Assembly (NCBI RefSeq): GCF_932526225.1
Contig: NC_064046.1
Coordinates: 12,941,208 to 13,005,207, forward strand
Direction: 5' to 3'
Origin: Nematostella vectensis
Lineage: Eukaryota; Cnidaria; Anthozoa; Actiniaria; Edwardsiidae
Length of the DNA stretch: 64,000 nucleotides
Position 1 is the first letter of the stretch. Each line of letters opens with the position of its first letter. Below the pieces are notes generated by a model that was not told where the DNA came from, made no database searches, and was given only the letters and a program-made list of their open reading frames with translations. Below are positions 11,214-22,799 of this stretch, piece after piece. The translations under genes and the position numbers were made by a program.

Positions 11214-14200
11214 GTATTACATACTTTCCGCACATTTATTTATAGACTTCTCGCTTGTATGTGCACAATGCGCATAAACCTAGTATTTATCGCTGCTTTC
11301 TTTAACCTCCCTTGTACTGCGACGCCCTCTAAAATTACCATGCTCTATGCCAGTTTTTGTGAGATCATATAAAGTCAACCATACATCGCCACTCGAGCTC
11401 ATGGCTCACTTAAAATTTTGTCTTGTTTCAAACCATTCACTTTTCGATCTTTCTTCTAGTGGGACCTGGTTTGCTCGAAGTCTATGTACGCGACAATTGC
11501 CAATTCGATCACGTTTATTCTGTGGATATTTGGTGCTATGGCTGGCAGTATTATTAGCGACAAATTTGGTCGCAAAATCGTTGTCTTCCCGTGTGTAATC
11601 TTCGCGTCCTTGTGTGGCTTGGCATCTGCATTTGCGAACAAATACTGGGTGTTTGCACTGTTCAGGGCTCTGCTAGGCGCCGGTATAGGTGAGTCAACCA
11701 CTCCTTACGTCATTATACAACGACACTCGTAAATCGCGCCATCTGATTGGTCAAGGGTCCTTGTGTTGTTAGAGGACACATGCACGATTAGCGTCAGCAT
11801 GCCCCCCCCCTTAAAATAACTAGATCTCAATGCAGAGAACATAATTCAAATTGATGTGTAAACAAATACATCACGTCTTGTTGGGTACTTTTTTGTTCAT
11901 GACACGCTGTGCCGTCATTTGTGCATCTATTAGAGGACGTAAGAACGAAAAAAAAAAAAAAAAGAAATATCTCTAAATTATTTCTCCTTGCATAATTATA
12001 ATCATAATATCCCCATCTTAATACTATCGTTATCATCGCCACCATCTCTGTAGGAATCACCGCTATTGGTACTACCATGATCATTTTTCATCATCATCAT
12101 CATCACCATCACCACCACCTTATTCACCATTTTGTATGTTTAATTATGAAACAATAGGCCAGCTATAAGCATGCGAGCGCTCTCAACATGGGAACCTACC
12201 TCAACTACCGGCATGCAGCGCGCGCTTCGTTTATGTAAGCTTAAAAAAGCGCGCGCTGCATTCTGGTAGTTGAGGTAGGTTTCTATGGTTATGCGCGCGC
12301 AAACTTATAGCTGGAATGGCCAATAAGGTATTTAATCTTTTAAGCCCTTTACCCATCTTTGTTGAGTTCTAAAAGTTGGTTTTGGGCAGTGTCGTGAAAT
12401 GTGCGGCTGTTCTTCAAGTTGTAAAAGTTTCACGTAATGATGAGGCATCTTTCTCGTTTTTTTTTCACAGGTGGTTACTCAATCTGCGGCTTTGTCCTTG
12501 TCATGGAATACATTGGTATACGACACCGAAGCATTGTGGGATTCTGCGTGTGGTATCCATGGATACTGGCACTATTCATGCTCGCGTTGCTAGGATACTT
12601 AATCCCGAGCTGGCGAACCCTATCCATCATTACTAGCGCGCCTGGTCTTCTTTTTTTCGTCTTTTGGTGGTTAGTGTCAAGGGTGGATCAAGGTTTTTTA
12701 GTCATGTAGAGATAATACTGTTCCTACGGGAGAAGCATTGATAGATGTTTTTTGCGATCGCTTTTTGTATTAAAATATTTTTGCCTGGATAGTTTATAAG
12801 GTAATGGAACGCATCTTGTTTCGTCATTCTACTGAATCCAAATAAGGAGGCTGGAGTGGAGGGAGGGGGGGGGGAAGATATATTAAACGTATGATAGAGC
12901 TGTAGCAGTGTGGATCCACCGTTGGTTATTCCTATCATATCCTGTAGCACTTGTTAAACTGCGTGATTTTAAAACTGATGCATCTATTCTTTTCCCAAAA
13001 TTCCTTAAACGTAAACATGAATACAATTCACACAAAGCAAATTGGAAACACCATTTTTTCATACAGAATACGAAAAAATGACTGTTTGAGCCTTTCTACA
13101 AGATATATTCATATGACTGTTTGTTTAAAAGGTTCACTCCTGATTCCCTACGCTGGTACCTCGTGAAGGGGAAGTTTGACGATGCCAAAAAAGTCCTTGT
13201 AGATGTCGCCAAGGGCTGTGGGAATAATTACACCAAACAAGACTTCGAGTTTGAAGAGGAACACACATTTAATATAGAACATGAAAGGCTTGGCGACATC
13301 AGAGACCTGTTTCATTCGCGCTCCATGGCGCACAGGACACTTGTCAGCTGGTATTGCTGGTGAGTCACGCAATTATGTCACGCTATTACATGTTATTCTC
13401 GTTATCATTGTGTTATGCATTTATGTCACATATCCTGTTACGCATTCCTGTCACGCATGCATATTATACTAAGTAGCTTTTGTCTAGCTACCACCAATGC
13501 ATTTGCCACGCAACCATGTCATGCATTTCTGTATCACATTCATGTAACGTTTCCTTATCACCCGGTTAATAAATATCAGCACCACTGTTAGCTGCTGTCA
13601 CGCAAGCGTATCACTCATTTCTGTAATTTATGTCACACATTCCTGTTTTTCATCCATGTCACGTGGCCTTATTAGGTTGTTTAGTGGTGTGGTGTATTAC
13701 AGAATCAGCATTACTAGCTATTGTCACGCAACCATGTCACACATTCCTGTTTCTCATCCATGTCACGCAGCCTTATTACCATGTTGGTCAGGGGTCTGGT
13801 ATAATACGGAATCAGCATTACTAGCTATTGTCACGCAACCATGTCACACATTCCTGTTTCTCATCCATGTCACGCGGCCTCATTAACAGGTTGGTCAGTG
13901 GTTTGGTATACTACGGAATCAGCATTACTAGCTATTGTCATTGTCACGCAACCATGTCACACATTCCTGTTTCTCATCCATGTCACGCGGCCTCATTACC
14001 AGGTTGGTCAGCGGTTTGGTATATTACGGAATCAGTCTCAGTAGCACCACCATTGGCGGCGACATGTACCTCAACTTCTTCCTGTCTGCGTTATTCGAGG
14101 GAATCGGCATGGCAATAGGAATTCCTCTTCTCGACAGGTAGTGTGTACTCTTATCATTTTAACGAAGGCACGAATATAATAAACATCCCCGTATAAGAAA

Positions 14201-16109
14201 CTACAGGCTGAAATTTGGCATTAATACCCACTTGGCTTATATGTTTTAGTGACTACTGTATATTGTTATAGCGACAAGCGGTGTTATATATTGTGCTATA
14301 TTATGGACATAGCCACCCTTCACCCAATAGACACCCTCCCCAGACCAATATGAGAAATGTAACGGCGGTCTCGGCGTGTGTTTTTGTGCATCAGGTTTGG
14401 CAGGAAGAAAACTATAGTAGCCTCAATGTACGTTGCAGCGTTGGCAGCAATCGTAGCAGCACTTCTCAGCCAATATGATGATGGCAGTCAAGGTGAGTAT
14501 TTTTTATATGGGAAAATAAATATGGCGTATCTTAACGCTCGATTCTAGGCCCTCGATATAATGCATCGTTGCCTGCAATCGTTTCTCAGCAAATATGTTG
14601 ATGGTAGTAAAGATGAGTATCGATATTATTGGGAAATACATATGGCGTATCTCAACGCTCGATCCTAGGCCCTCTACATTATATCGTTGGGAGCCGCCGT
14701 AAACTCAGCTAAGAACGTTTAATGATGACAAAACATGTGGCATAACTCAAGATTCCAAGATCGATCCGATGCCCTCCTTTATCAGATATACAGCAATGGA
14801 TTAATAGCAATTGAAATAAACTGATTAATGTCTTCAATATACTGTTGACAGCAATGCTTGTTGGCAAGATAATCTCAGCCATGGTGATCGCCAAGTTCTT
14901 CGTGACGATTGCATTTGATGGTGTCTACGTCTACTCGTCAGAGTTGTTCCCAACAGTCGTAAGGTAACATCGATCCTTTTTTTTTTTAGCTTTGTTTTTC
15001 TAAAAATTGATGGTGGGTATCAGAAACCTTGTTAGACGCAGTTTACCGGTATTGCACTGGTTGCATGTCGCTTTATCGTGTAACTAGAAAAACTGCTACT
15101 TATGCTGTAGAAAAACTTGAGGTTGTCTTCTTGTTGGTGTGTAGGAAAACAGGGAAATAACATGTTTTATTGTGCGGCTGTAGGAACACGGCAATGGGGA
15201 CGTCTACTTCAGCGGCACGAATTGGTTCTTTTGCTGCCCCATTCACTGTATACTCGGTAAGGCAAGAAAGACACTTACGAGATTACGATACTTTTACGAG
15301 ATTACGTTACAGGCGTCCGCCTTTATGTATTTATATCGCACATTTGTAAGCTTTTATGATGCTTCTTTCATTGTGTATACTTAGTACGACTAAAAAAGAC
15401 ATTAACTTACAAGCGTTCGCCCATATACAGTCGATTGACAAAAAGTTGTCGTTAACCGGCTTCTCGACTACGCAACAAGCCCGCATGTAACGATGTAAGC
15501 ATGGGTTAAAGCACGGAGCTAGCTGCATGTATCAGCCACTGCATAACTTGTTAGTATAAGCAGCTAGTTCGCCCTTATGTGCCTATGCCTCGTACTAGCG
15601 TGACCGGACTAAGCGTGTTCTACTACTGTAGAACGACGTTGACCCTTACCTTGTTCCTTTGCGCCAGTGCTAAACCTTCCCATGACTCATTACGCTCACT
15701 AGTATATTTCTCACTTGAGACTTGAGACGCCTAGGTACGAGGCAGTTTTGGAGGTGAACAGCTAGAGTCTTGGCAGTTCTTGAGATAAACGGGAAATATG
15801 TCATCGGACTTCTGAATATTAGAAAAAACGTCAGCTATTTCTTGACGAGCGTTAACCACTTTGTCTTTTTTTTTTCATCAGCAAAAAGTCCATCCCATGA
15901 TGCCTTTCGGGATCATGGCCCTGAATGCGCTAATTTGCGGCATTCTCTGCATGACTCTTCCCGAGACCAAGGACAAACCGCTGCCCGATACCGTCAAGCA
16001 GACCGAGGAGTCCCCGTGCGAGTATGCATTCGAGGCTGATCAAAATGGCTACATTGTCGAGGAGAAATTGCTCCAACCCTTCCCCACACAGCATGTCAGT
16101 GCTGCTTGA
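10929..16109 (+). CDS. SLC22-family organic cation/anion transporter (nine exons, 528 aa)
   Basis: A plasma-membrane major-facilitator transporter of organic ions; the substrate cannot be told from sequence. Exons 10929-11213, 11460-11688, 12471-12669, 13132-13359, 14003-14137, 14395-14492, 14852-14963, 15184-15256 and 15882-16109 keep one frame and give 528 residues, normal for SLC22. The order of features fits the family: N-terminal GGFGWYQLRVF and TM1; a large extracellular loop with NSS and NFT glycosylation sites and several cysteines; EWDLVCSK; the loop motif SDKFGRK; FTPDSLRWYLVKGKFDDAKK (the ESPRWL region); GGDMYLNFFLS; LLDRFGRKK; SSELFPTVVRNTAMG; and LPETKDKPLPDT. An upstream in-frame ATG at 10848 would add 27 residues; 10929 is preferred because SLC22 proteins usually begin just before the FGxYQ motif. 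Confidence 0.93.
11460..11688 (+). CDS. SLC22 exon 2
   Basis: Begins WDLVCSKSMYATIANSITF, crosses TM2-TM3 and carries SDKFGRK, the MFS loop 2-3 signature. Acceptor ttctag, donor gtgagt. Confidence 0.93.
12157..12321. mobile_element. Long-TIR MITE, copy 1 (ggccagctataag family)
   Basis: A near-palindromic element of about 165 bp. Both arms carry agctataag, a cgcgc-rich block, aacctacctcaactacc and gcagcgcgcgc. A second copy lies at 26850-27020, with more than 80% identity by eye, so it is a dispersed family. Confidence 0.88.
12471..12669 (+). CDS. SLC22 exon 3
   Basis: Encodes GGYSICGFVLVMEYIGIRHR (the EYxG..R motif of SLC22) and further TM segments to FFVFWW. Acceptor ttcacag, donor gttagt. 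Confidence 0.92.
13132..13359 (+). CDS. SLC22 exon 4
   Basis: Encodes FTPDSLRWYLVKGKFDDAKK, then the acidic cytoplasmic loop to RTLVSWYCW. Acceptor tttaaaag has a weak pyrimidine tract; donor gtgagt. Confidence 0.9.
13560..14037. repeat. 107-bp tandem array duplicating the SLC22 exon 5 acceptor junction
   Basis: The unit contains tgtcacgcaaccatgtcaca and the first ~35 nt of exon 5. The exon-like parts begin at 13676, 13783 and 13890, with the real exon at 14003; spacings are 107, 107 and 113 bp, the last including a 6-bp attgtc duplication. A more decayed copy lies near 13560. AG before the exon-like part is kept in copies 13676 and 13890 and lost (AT) in 13783. Confidence 0.9.
14003..14137 (+). 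CDS. SLC22 exon 5
   Basis: Encodes LVSGLVYYGISLSSTTIGGD, then MYLNFFLSALFEGIGMAI and LLDR. This start is chosen because only this copy reads on into the conserved GGDMYLNFFLS segment and ends at a donor. Confidence 0.93.
14395..14492 (+). CDS. SLC22 exon 6
   Basis: Completes DRFGRKK and encodes TIVASMYVAALAAIVAALLS then QYDDGSQ. Acceptor catcag, donor gtgagt. Confidence 0.92.
14447..14695. repeat. 120-bp tandem duplication over the SLC22 exon 6 donor
   Basis: The second half of exon 6, its donor and the following intron (to ctaggccctc) recur 120 bp downstream. The copied exon end near 14575-14612 reads ctcagcaaatatgttgatgg and its donor has decayed from AGGTGAGTAT to AGATGAGTAT, leaving a dead exon copy. 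Confidence 0.85.
14852..14963 (+). CDS. SLC22 exon 7
   Basis: Encodes AMLVGKIISAMVIAKFFVTI, AFDGVYVYSSELFPTVVR; the YSSELFPTVVR block is an SLC22 hallmark. Acceptor ttgacag, donor gtaaca. Confidence 0.94.
15184..15256 (+). CDS. SLC22 exon 8
   Basis: Encodes NTAMGTSTSAARIGSFAAPF TVYS; it matches the RNTGMGxxSxxARxGxxxAP segment of SLC22. Donor gtaagg. Confidence 0.92.
15882..16109 (+). CDS. SLC22 terminal exon 9
   Basis: Encodes the last TM helix and LPETKDKPLPDTVKQTEES, a cytoplasmic tail, and PFPTQHVSAA-stop. The last residues lie in the first unit of a 42-bp array that continues into the 3' UTR. Confidence 0.93.
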   Translation, partial: QKVHPMMPFGIMALNALICGILCMTLPETKDKPLPDTVKQTEESPCEYAFEADQNGYIVEEKLLQPFPTQHVSAA

Positions 16110-16322
16110 TAGACACAGGGCTCCCACACACAGCATGTCAGTGCCGATTGATAGACACAGGGCTCCCACACACAGCATTTCAGTGCCGATTGATGGACAC
16201 AGGGCTCCCACACACAGCATGTCAGTGCCGATTGATGGACACAGGGCTCCCACACACAGCATGTCAGTGCCGATTGATGGACACAGGGCTCCCACACACA
16301 GCATGTCAGTGCCGCTTGGTGG
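16084..16322. repeat. 42-bp array starting in the SLC22 stop-codon region
   Basis: About 5.7 copies of a 42-bp unit containing cacagcatgtcagtgccg and ttgatggacacagggctccc. The first unit includes the last codons and TGA stop of SLC22. The period is a multiple of three, so spurious frames stay open on both strands. Confidence 0.92.
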
Positions 16323-16676
16323 ACAAATGCCCAATAGAGTGCGCGATAAAAAAATAGGTTTTCTTAGAAAGCGTGAATATGTCCATCATTTCACGCAAAG
16401 CATCAATTCAAATCGCTTGGCTTGAAGTCAAATTTGTTTTTCAGTCTTTGGCCTCGTCTATACTCATTCGAATTCAAAATGGCGGTCGCAAGCGCGAAAT
16501 CAAAAGGTGACGATATAACGTTGGCCGTGCAGCCAAAAGACGCCTGGGGAAGAGGCCATTTAGTATTAGTTGTTTTATTCTCATCATTGGTTCTCTGATG
16601 AACACATTGTTTTCGTCATCAGACTACAACCCCCCAAGATTAGAATCCTGAGTCAATCTATATATTGGTTATAAAA

Positions 16677-16682
16677 AATAAA
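16677..16682 (+). terminator. Candidate SLC22 polyadenylation signal
   Basis: AATAAA about 570 nt after the stop, downstream of the 42-bp array, followed by AT-rich and T-rich sequence. Confidence 0.55.
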
Positions 16683-16987
16683 CATTTTAAGATGAAGTGT
16701 TGTCTTTGGTTTTGTAATCGTATATTTGATTTCATCATATAAATAATTTCATTTGTTAAAATGTATTTTATAGCAACCTATCGTTTCTAGTAGTAGTATA
16801 CATTTTGTGTGAAGACTAACTCCAGAATCGATTTTAATGTTGCATCTACATTAAAGGCGAACGTCAAAAACTGAAGATTATGTTAGGCAAAGGGCAAGCT
16901 GCGCCCCTTTGCCTCCAGCCCCGCTAGCTAGATCAAAATCGATCATGTGTCAAAGGCCGGGCTGAACTAACCGAGCGATACATCGCT

Positions 16988-17211
16988 TGCATGTCTCCTA
17001 GTTTAGCCACCGAAAGAGACATTGTAGCGCGCGCCAAATCTTGTAGCAGGGACAAAGTTATGTTTTCGGATAGTTGAGAAACATTTTCGTGTCACACTCT
17101 ACAAAACTTCTTGCGCACTTCATGTTTCTGGTAGTGGCTAAACTAGGAAACATTTAGGAGACAAGTTTCGCGCATATGTCGCGCTAGACATGTCGCCTAG
17201 TTTAGCCAGGT
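16988..17211. repeat. Three copies of a ~20-bp motif in mixed orientation
   Basis: catgtctcctagtttagcca occurs near 16990 and, with one change, near 17188. Its reverse complement, tggctaaactaggaaacat, lies near 17136. This looks like a decayed inverted-repeat element. Confidence 0.6.
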
Positions 17212-17973
17212 CTTTCGATAACCCAATAACCTGAGCAGTGATAAACAGCACGTTAAACAAGAAAGAGTTTGTGTCACTCGATCGATTGACCCCATACCCA
17301 CTTGAGAAATTGTGTATCCGCTTTTGTCTCCCTGCCAACACCCACGCGTGTCGCATTTATTTGGGGGTACAATTAGATCAAGGCATGTTTTTTGAGCATG
17401 ATTTTCCTGCTCTCTTAGAGATTTTTTGCTTATTTTATAATCTCCGACAGAAATGTTTCTTGGGAATATATGCGCAGTATTACGTGGGTGTTTTATTTCA
17501 TGCCTTACTTGCAGCACACTTTCAACGCTATCCTTTACCATATCGCTAAATCACGCGCATATTCAGATGAATATCGCCAAGGTGTTCAAAAGCGTTTCTT
17601 TACGGCTAACAACCCGCCTACCACTGGGCCTTGAAATAGATAGATAGAAAGATTGATAGATATTTTATTCATGGAACCTTACATCGGTGTGGATCCACAA
17701 ATTATTATATAAATGATATTGAATGGTGTTGATATGTTTCTCTTACTTTACCTTTTTGCCTTTTTTTTATTCTTGTTGTTTAGGAAGATTAGCTGACGTC
17801 ACTGTACGTTCTCATTAAGCTTCACATTTCTTGCATTCATACATTCAAAAATATGTTTCGGTAAGCGTTTATTCACGTTTTCATTCTGACTCAATCCCAT
17901 AATTCTGACGAAATTATTTTCCAGCCAGCGTTCAACCCCCCCCCCCCCCCCCCCCCCCACCTCGGCACTAATC

Positions 17974-18177
17974 TAAGGCCGCGTTTTTCCCTATTCTGGA
18001 ATGGGAATTGTTGGTAGAAAATTTACAAAATGGCATTCGAGTCATTTAGCTACAGGTAGCAAAATGGGTGGAATGGCTTCATTCCATTCCGGAATGGGAA
18101 CGAGGGATAAACAAACGCGCGGTTTTTCTAATCATTCTCATTCCGGAATCACGAGTAAAAAAGAAAACGCGCCCTTA
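17974..18177. mobile_element. MITE with ggaatgggaa core, copy 1
   Basis: The ends are taaggccgcgttttt and, inverted, taagggcgcgtttt. The interior contains attccattccggaatggga. A diverged copy with the same order of blocks lies at 46760-46960, showing it is a dispersed family. Confidence 0.8.
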
Positions 18178-21100
18178 AGTAGAGAGGTCCATAGGCATTA
18201 CAATATACAATGAGATATGTATGTTAAATCTTTTTTATTTAATATTCTAGTCTGAGCTGGCCTATTCGCCTTGATATAGATGATCTATGTGAGCCCATTC
18301 CCGCCATTCCCAGCACGTGTTTTTTTTTGCTCGTTCTCCTGTCTCCTTTCAGCCCCCCGTTTGAACTTGTTACTATATGTCAAATTTGAAAAGCGTATCT
18401 GTTTTTCAATCATAATATATTGATAATGGGTTTGCTTTACTATGGCGACAACGCGAGAGTCGGCATTTTTTAAGCGCTAAAAGGTTCGGACAAATTCAAT
18501 TTAATACATTTAACGTATTACGACGGAAGGTCTATCGTTAATGCAATATACAGCGGAGACCATCACGTTATTGTAATGACAGCTAAGATGTAAGACACCA
18601 TGTCAGACTTTGTCATCTCTGAAAGCCAGTTTTACTTGTTTTACAGAAAATGAAGCCCTCTAGGGCAACAACGGAAGCGGCGTACAAAGTGTGTTGACAC
18701 AAAAGATCTGCTTCTATAGACAGATAAAAAAATCTGTCGGGCGAATTACTCCCAGAAAAAAAAACGAGAATTCAATTACAACAGCTTTAGCTTTTTTGGG
18801 AATAAAGGATAAAAGATAAAACTCAAGAAAACGGAAGTAGTCAGGCAAAGTAAAAAAAAAATGAATAGGCTATGCTGGATTTGCTCGTTTAAAATCTCAA
18901 TGATTGACTTTAACTGCTCTCTATATATCACATGCGTATCTATACGTAATTCTGTAATTTCATCAAGAATATTGTATCATATCAATTAGTCTTTTTTATC
19001 GTGCCAATAATCGTTTATGGATTTGTATTTCTACAGGGGTTTGATTATGGTGATAACTTTTGCTATATTTATCCTTAGAGCATAACATCATATGTTAGCT
19101 TTCTCGCCTGCCCAATATTTTACCTGTCTTTGGGAAATGGAATTAGAAAAAAAACTGTAGAGTTACAGATTATAAGGCTAGAAGATACATATTTTTATGA
19201 AAAGTAGATACTAAAAATTAACGAAATCCATTTTACATATTATTATACGGCTATTAAAAAGCCCACAACTCCCCGTGATATCGTTTCAATACATAAAATA
19301 ATTGTGTTTTTCATGACATTAAAATACAATAAACATTCTATTGAACGGTAGAGAGAGCGCGTCTGATTGCTATATGTTTTGAGTACTTTGCTAGCGTTTA
19401 AGACGCCTTCTCTTATTCTGTAGTTTCAATTTTATTGGCGCGATTTTATAGCGCCCGCGTGTTTTGCTCTTATACGCCGCCGTACGCGTTGCCGCGTGTT
19501 TACTTGAAAACCTAGTAATAAACATCCCGATTTATCTCCCTTTTTCGTGCTAAGCTCTTTTCTCTATACTTTTAATGTTTCGGTTTTTGGATGAGTTGTT
19601 TTACCATATCTACTATGTTGTAGAATACTGCTAAAGTTTGAGCAAATTGACGTTCTTGACACCTCGATTAGAGTCCTCCATTATGGTCTCTGGATTGTTG
19701 GTAGATTTCTCGTAACAGCCCGTACCGTATAGTGATTGAAAGTGTGGTCCATAATTAACCTCTTGGCATAAAATAAAAACTGTGCCACTAAACTCGTAGT
19801 TATTTAAGTTCTTCTTTTTTTTTTCATTTTCAACACCATGGAACCGTTTGTTCTTTGACAACTTTACAATGGTTACAGGTGCAGGGACGAGAGAAAGTGT
19901 GGAACGAAACGTACCAATGGTACGAAACCGATTGCGCAAGAAAATTGTATTGTAAATAATCTATTCAATCTCTTTTAAAGGTGTATACTTGGCGATTCTT
20001 GGAAATCGTGTCCATTTTCTCTTTAGCGCAAAACACATAATTCTCTTTTTATATCTGTCTGTCTGGAAGCTTACAGTGTTTTCTGCGTTCGTAGTTCTGC
20101 AACTCTGAATATCGCTTTCTGCAATACTTCTCAGGAACCTCAAAGTTCCTTGCTCTTTGTGACTTAGTTACTGACCGTAAAAATGTAACCACGATAACAC
20201 CAGTGGGTCTTGAGTCTCATTCCGCCCAAAGGCGCACACATTCTCTTGATCCGCTCTCTCCGTGTGTGAAAAAAACTCGGGAAATAATGTCTTAGGGTTC
20301 AGATCCTGCACATGGTAAGAAGTTGTGTTATGTTGTCGTTTATGTAGGGAGCCCCTCTGGAACAAATGTGGAAGAGTTATTTTACGGCGCCTTTGGTACG
20401 CTCTATCTTCGCAGCTTTCATTGACCCAATTATCCGCCGTCTTAGGTGCGGAAACAGTGACAAGACTATCCGTCCATGTCTTCGCGTATAACTTCTCTTC
20501 TTTTTCCCTCTCTTCGATGATGGTATAAAGAACAATGGTGTAACGATCGCTCGGCGAATACTTTCTTCCTAATCGCATGTTTCTTGAGTTTGATTTTTGC
20601 AGTATGGGGCGGTATATGATGTCTGACTTTTTAACCGCATTTGCCCATCGCTAGCAGTCGATTACTCGTATATGAGCGTCAAGTGGCATTTAGCGCACAT
20701 GTATTATTCAATATTTGGTCTTAATTTTCACATCTGTTGTTGATGAACTGCAAGATAAAGCGCTCAAAGCTGGGAAACGAGACAGGTTTTGGTTTCTTGC
20801 TTTTCGAGTTAAAGGCGGTGGTAGAAATGTTGATAAAGTTTTATTGCCAATCATTCTTATTTAGTTACTTGATGTGATGTGTGTGTAGGATTTAAGAACT
20901 TGAACGTTTGCAATTTGATTGGTTGAGCAATTCTAGGGAGATTGTCATTTGTTTGCCGAAACATAAATTGAATATAGAACACCTCATGTACGAAGGTCTC
21001 CTGGGGGTAAACGATTTTCGTAAAAAAATGGAAAGACAATTAGCGGAGGTAAATAGCCTCGCGGGGATACCATGCACATCTAGTCTGATATCACTTAGAG

Positions 21101-22624
21101 AAGGCTTTTATATACACACCGCAATAAGGCCAAGAAAACACACCTTCTCACTTTCCGACACTTTTAGATAGTGAAATATTTGTGGTATACGAAAATCCCA
21201 TTAAATGAAGAACCCACGCATGGTGTCAGCGGAATTGTTAGTGTTATCACCTTAGCTTGGGAAATAAGTTTCAAGAATGTCGTGAAAAGCGTCTCGTTTG
21301 CTATCAACTCGGCGACGTCAATGCACGCCACATTTTTAAAGCGTATCAAACTCTTGAGCTTCTTTAAGATGCCTTAGACCACACACACCGCGCACTTGTT
21401 GAACTTTCGTTACATCAAATTGCTCACATTTACTATAGTGATAATGTGTAATTAATACCAAATGTCTTCCAGGGGACCATTTCCTGGCATGATTAATTGC
21501 CAGTAATGAGCGTTTTATTATTCACACATTATGTGAAACTCTCTTTAAACTCTTGAGTTTTGCTAAGAAACCTTTTATCACACCACTTTGAACATTATGC
21601 GTCTGACCAAGACGCGAACCGCACGATCGGGATTATGTATAATCAAGAGAGCAAGAGGGAAACTTTGTTATTATTCGCGCGCCATTGTCAATTTCCATCT
21701 ATACTCTCTCGACAAAATTTAGTACTAAATGCCTTCCAGCCGACCATTTCCTGGCATTAATAATTAATAAATTGCCAGGTAGACGAGGATTTTTACTATA
21801 TCTCACTATATCTCACTCTTTCAAATTCTTAAAGTTTTTCTGAAGCGAATACAAATATACCGTTTGACACTATTTTATTAAAGTTCAAATATCAAATAAG
21901 CAATATTTCAAAGCTTTTTGATCCACATAAAACATAAGAAAAAAATACTGTCAAATAAGTTGAATAATTTAAATTATTATTTTAAAAAGCCTAAAACAGC
22001 CTATTACGAAATTCGCTTCAGAATAACTATTAGGTCCAAAGGAAAGTGAATATAGTTCGAGTTAGCGGGGAATTCGAGTCGAGTTCGACTTAGCGGGGTT
22101 CTGCATTTCATTGTATTTTTCTATCTAGTGTCAATATTAATCTTTACTTTTTCATTCATTAGGTATACTTATTTTTCGATCTACTTGTGTGAAATAGGAA
22201 CCATTAGCAGCATTAGGTTTCAATCATTGTCCTATGCTGATGTTGATGGGAATTCGATGGGAATCTTACTTACTTTACTTGTCTTTCAAAATTTGAATTT
22301 CTAGCAAAATTAGAAGAGTAATAGCAGGAGCCAATCATTTGTGCAAACGAATTGTAGTACCAAAATCTAAGAACCAGACATCTCCTAGAATTGGTAATTT
22401 ACACTCATTGTAACAGTGGGCTCCTTCTATTATCCTAAAAACAAACAGTCTATGGAAAGGTTATTTGCAGAAATAGGTCAATGGTACAAACAATGTATTG
22501 AAGGACTCCTGACTAAGCCTGTTAGATTATAACACTGTTAGATTATATAAAGTGCATTTACTTAAATGAATAAACAATCATTTGTTGCATTTGTTGCGCG
22601 TGTTCTGGCGAAAACAAACAAAAT

Positions 22625-22795
22625 CTCAGTGTTGAATCGTTCGAGTAAAGGTACGAAAGGCTGACTTCAGTCGCTGTTTTGAATTACTGTACAGTTCTTA
22701 GCATTCGCCAAAATGTGACAGTTCGCCGGTAAAACGCCGCCATTTCAAAACCGCGGGGTACTGGAAATAGTCTTGCGTTTTTCAGCACTGTCCAT
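22625..22795 (+). repeat. Dispersed repeat (copy inverted at 38800-39060)
   Basis: It contains gtgacagttcgccggtaaaa and cgccgccatttcaaaac, preceded by ttcgagtaaaggtacgaaag. The same blocks appear in reverse orientation inside SOWAH intron 14. Confidence 0.75.
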
Positions 22796-22799
22796 TCAA

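Larger units (their letters stand above)
16700..22620. other. Large intergenic region, no gene supported
   Basis: About 6 kb of AT-rich sequence with short frames that lack known domains. It holds the inverted repeats at 16988-17211, a 22-base poly-C run at about 17937-17958, the MITE at 17974-18177, and a partial direct repeat around ccaggggaccatttcctggc (21472) and 21737. Confidence 0.6.

Noticed and set aside
13390-13560. Possible extra exon between SLC22 exons 4 and 5
   Set aside because: Exons 4 and 5 join directly in phase through a conserved segment; this sequence is degenerate repeat.
20168-20578. 136-codon open frame on the - strand
   Set aside because: No recognisable motif, no clear splice context and atypical composition; not reported as a gene.
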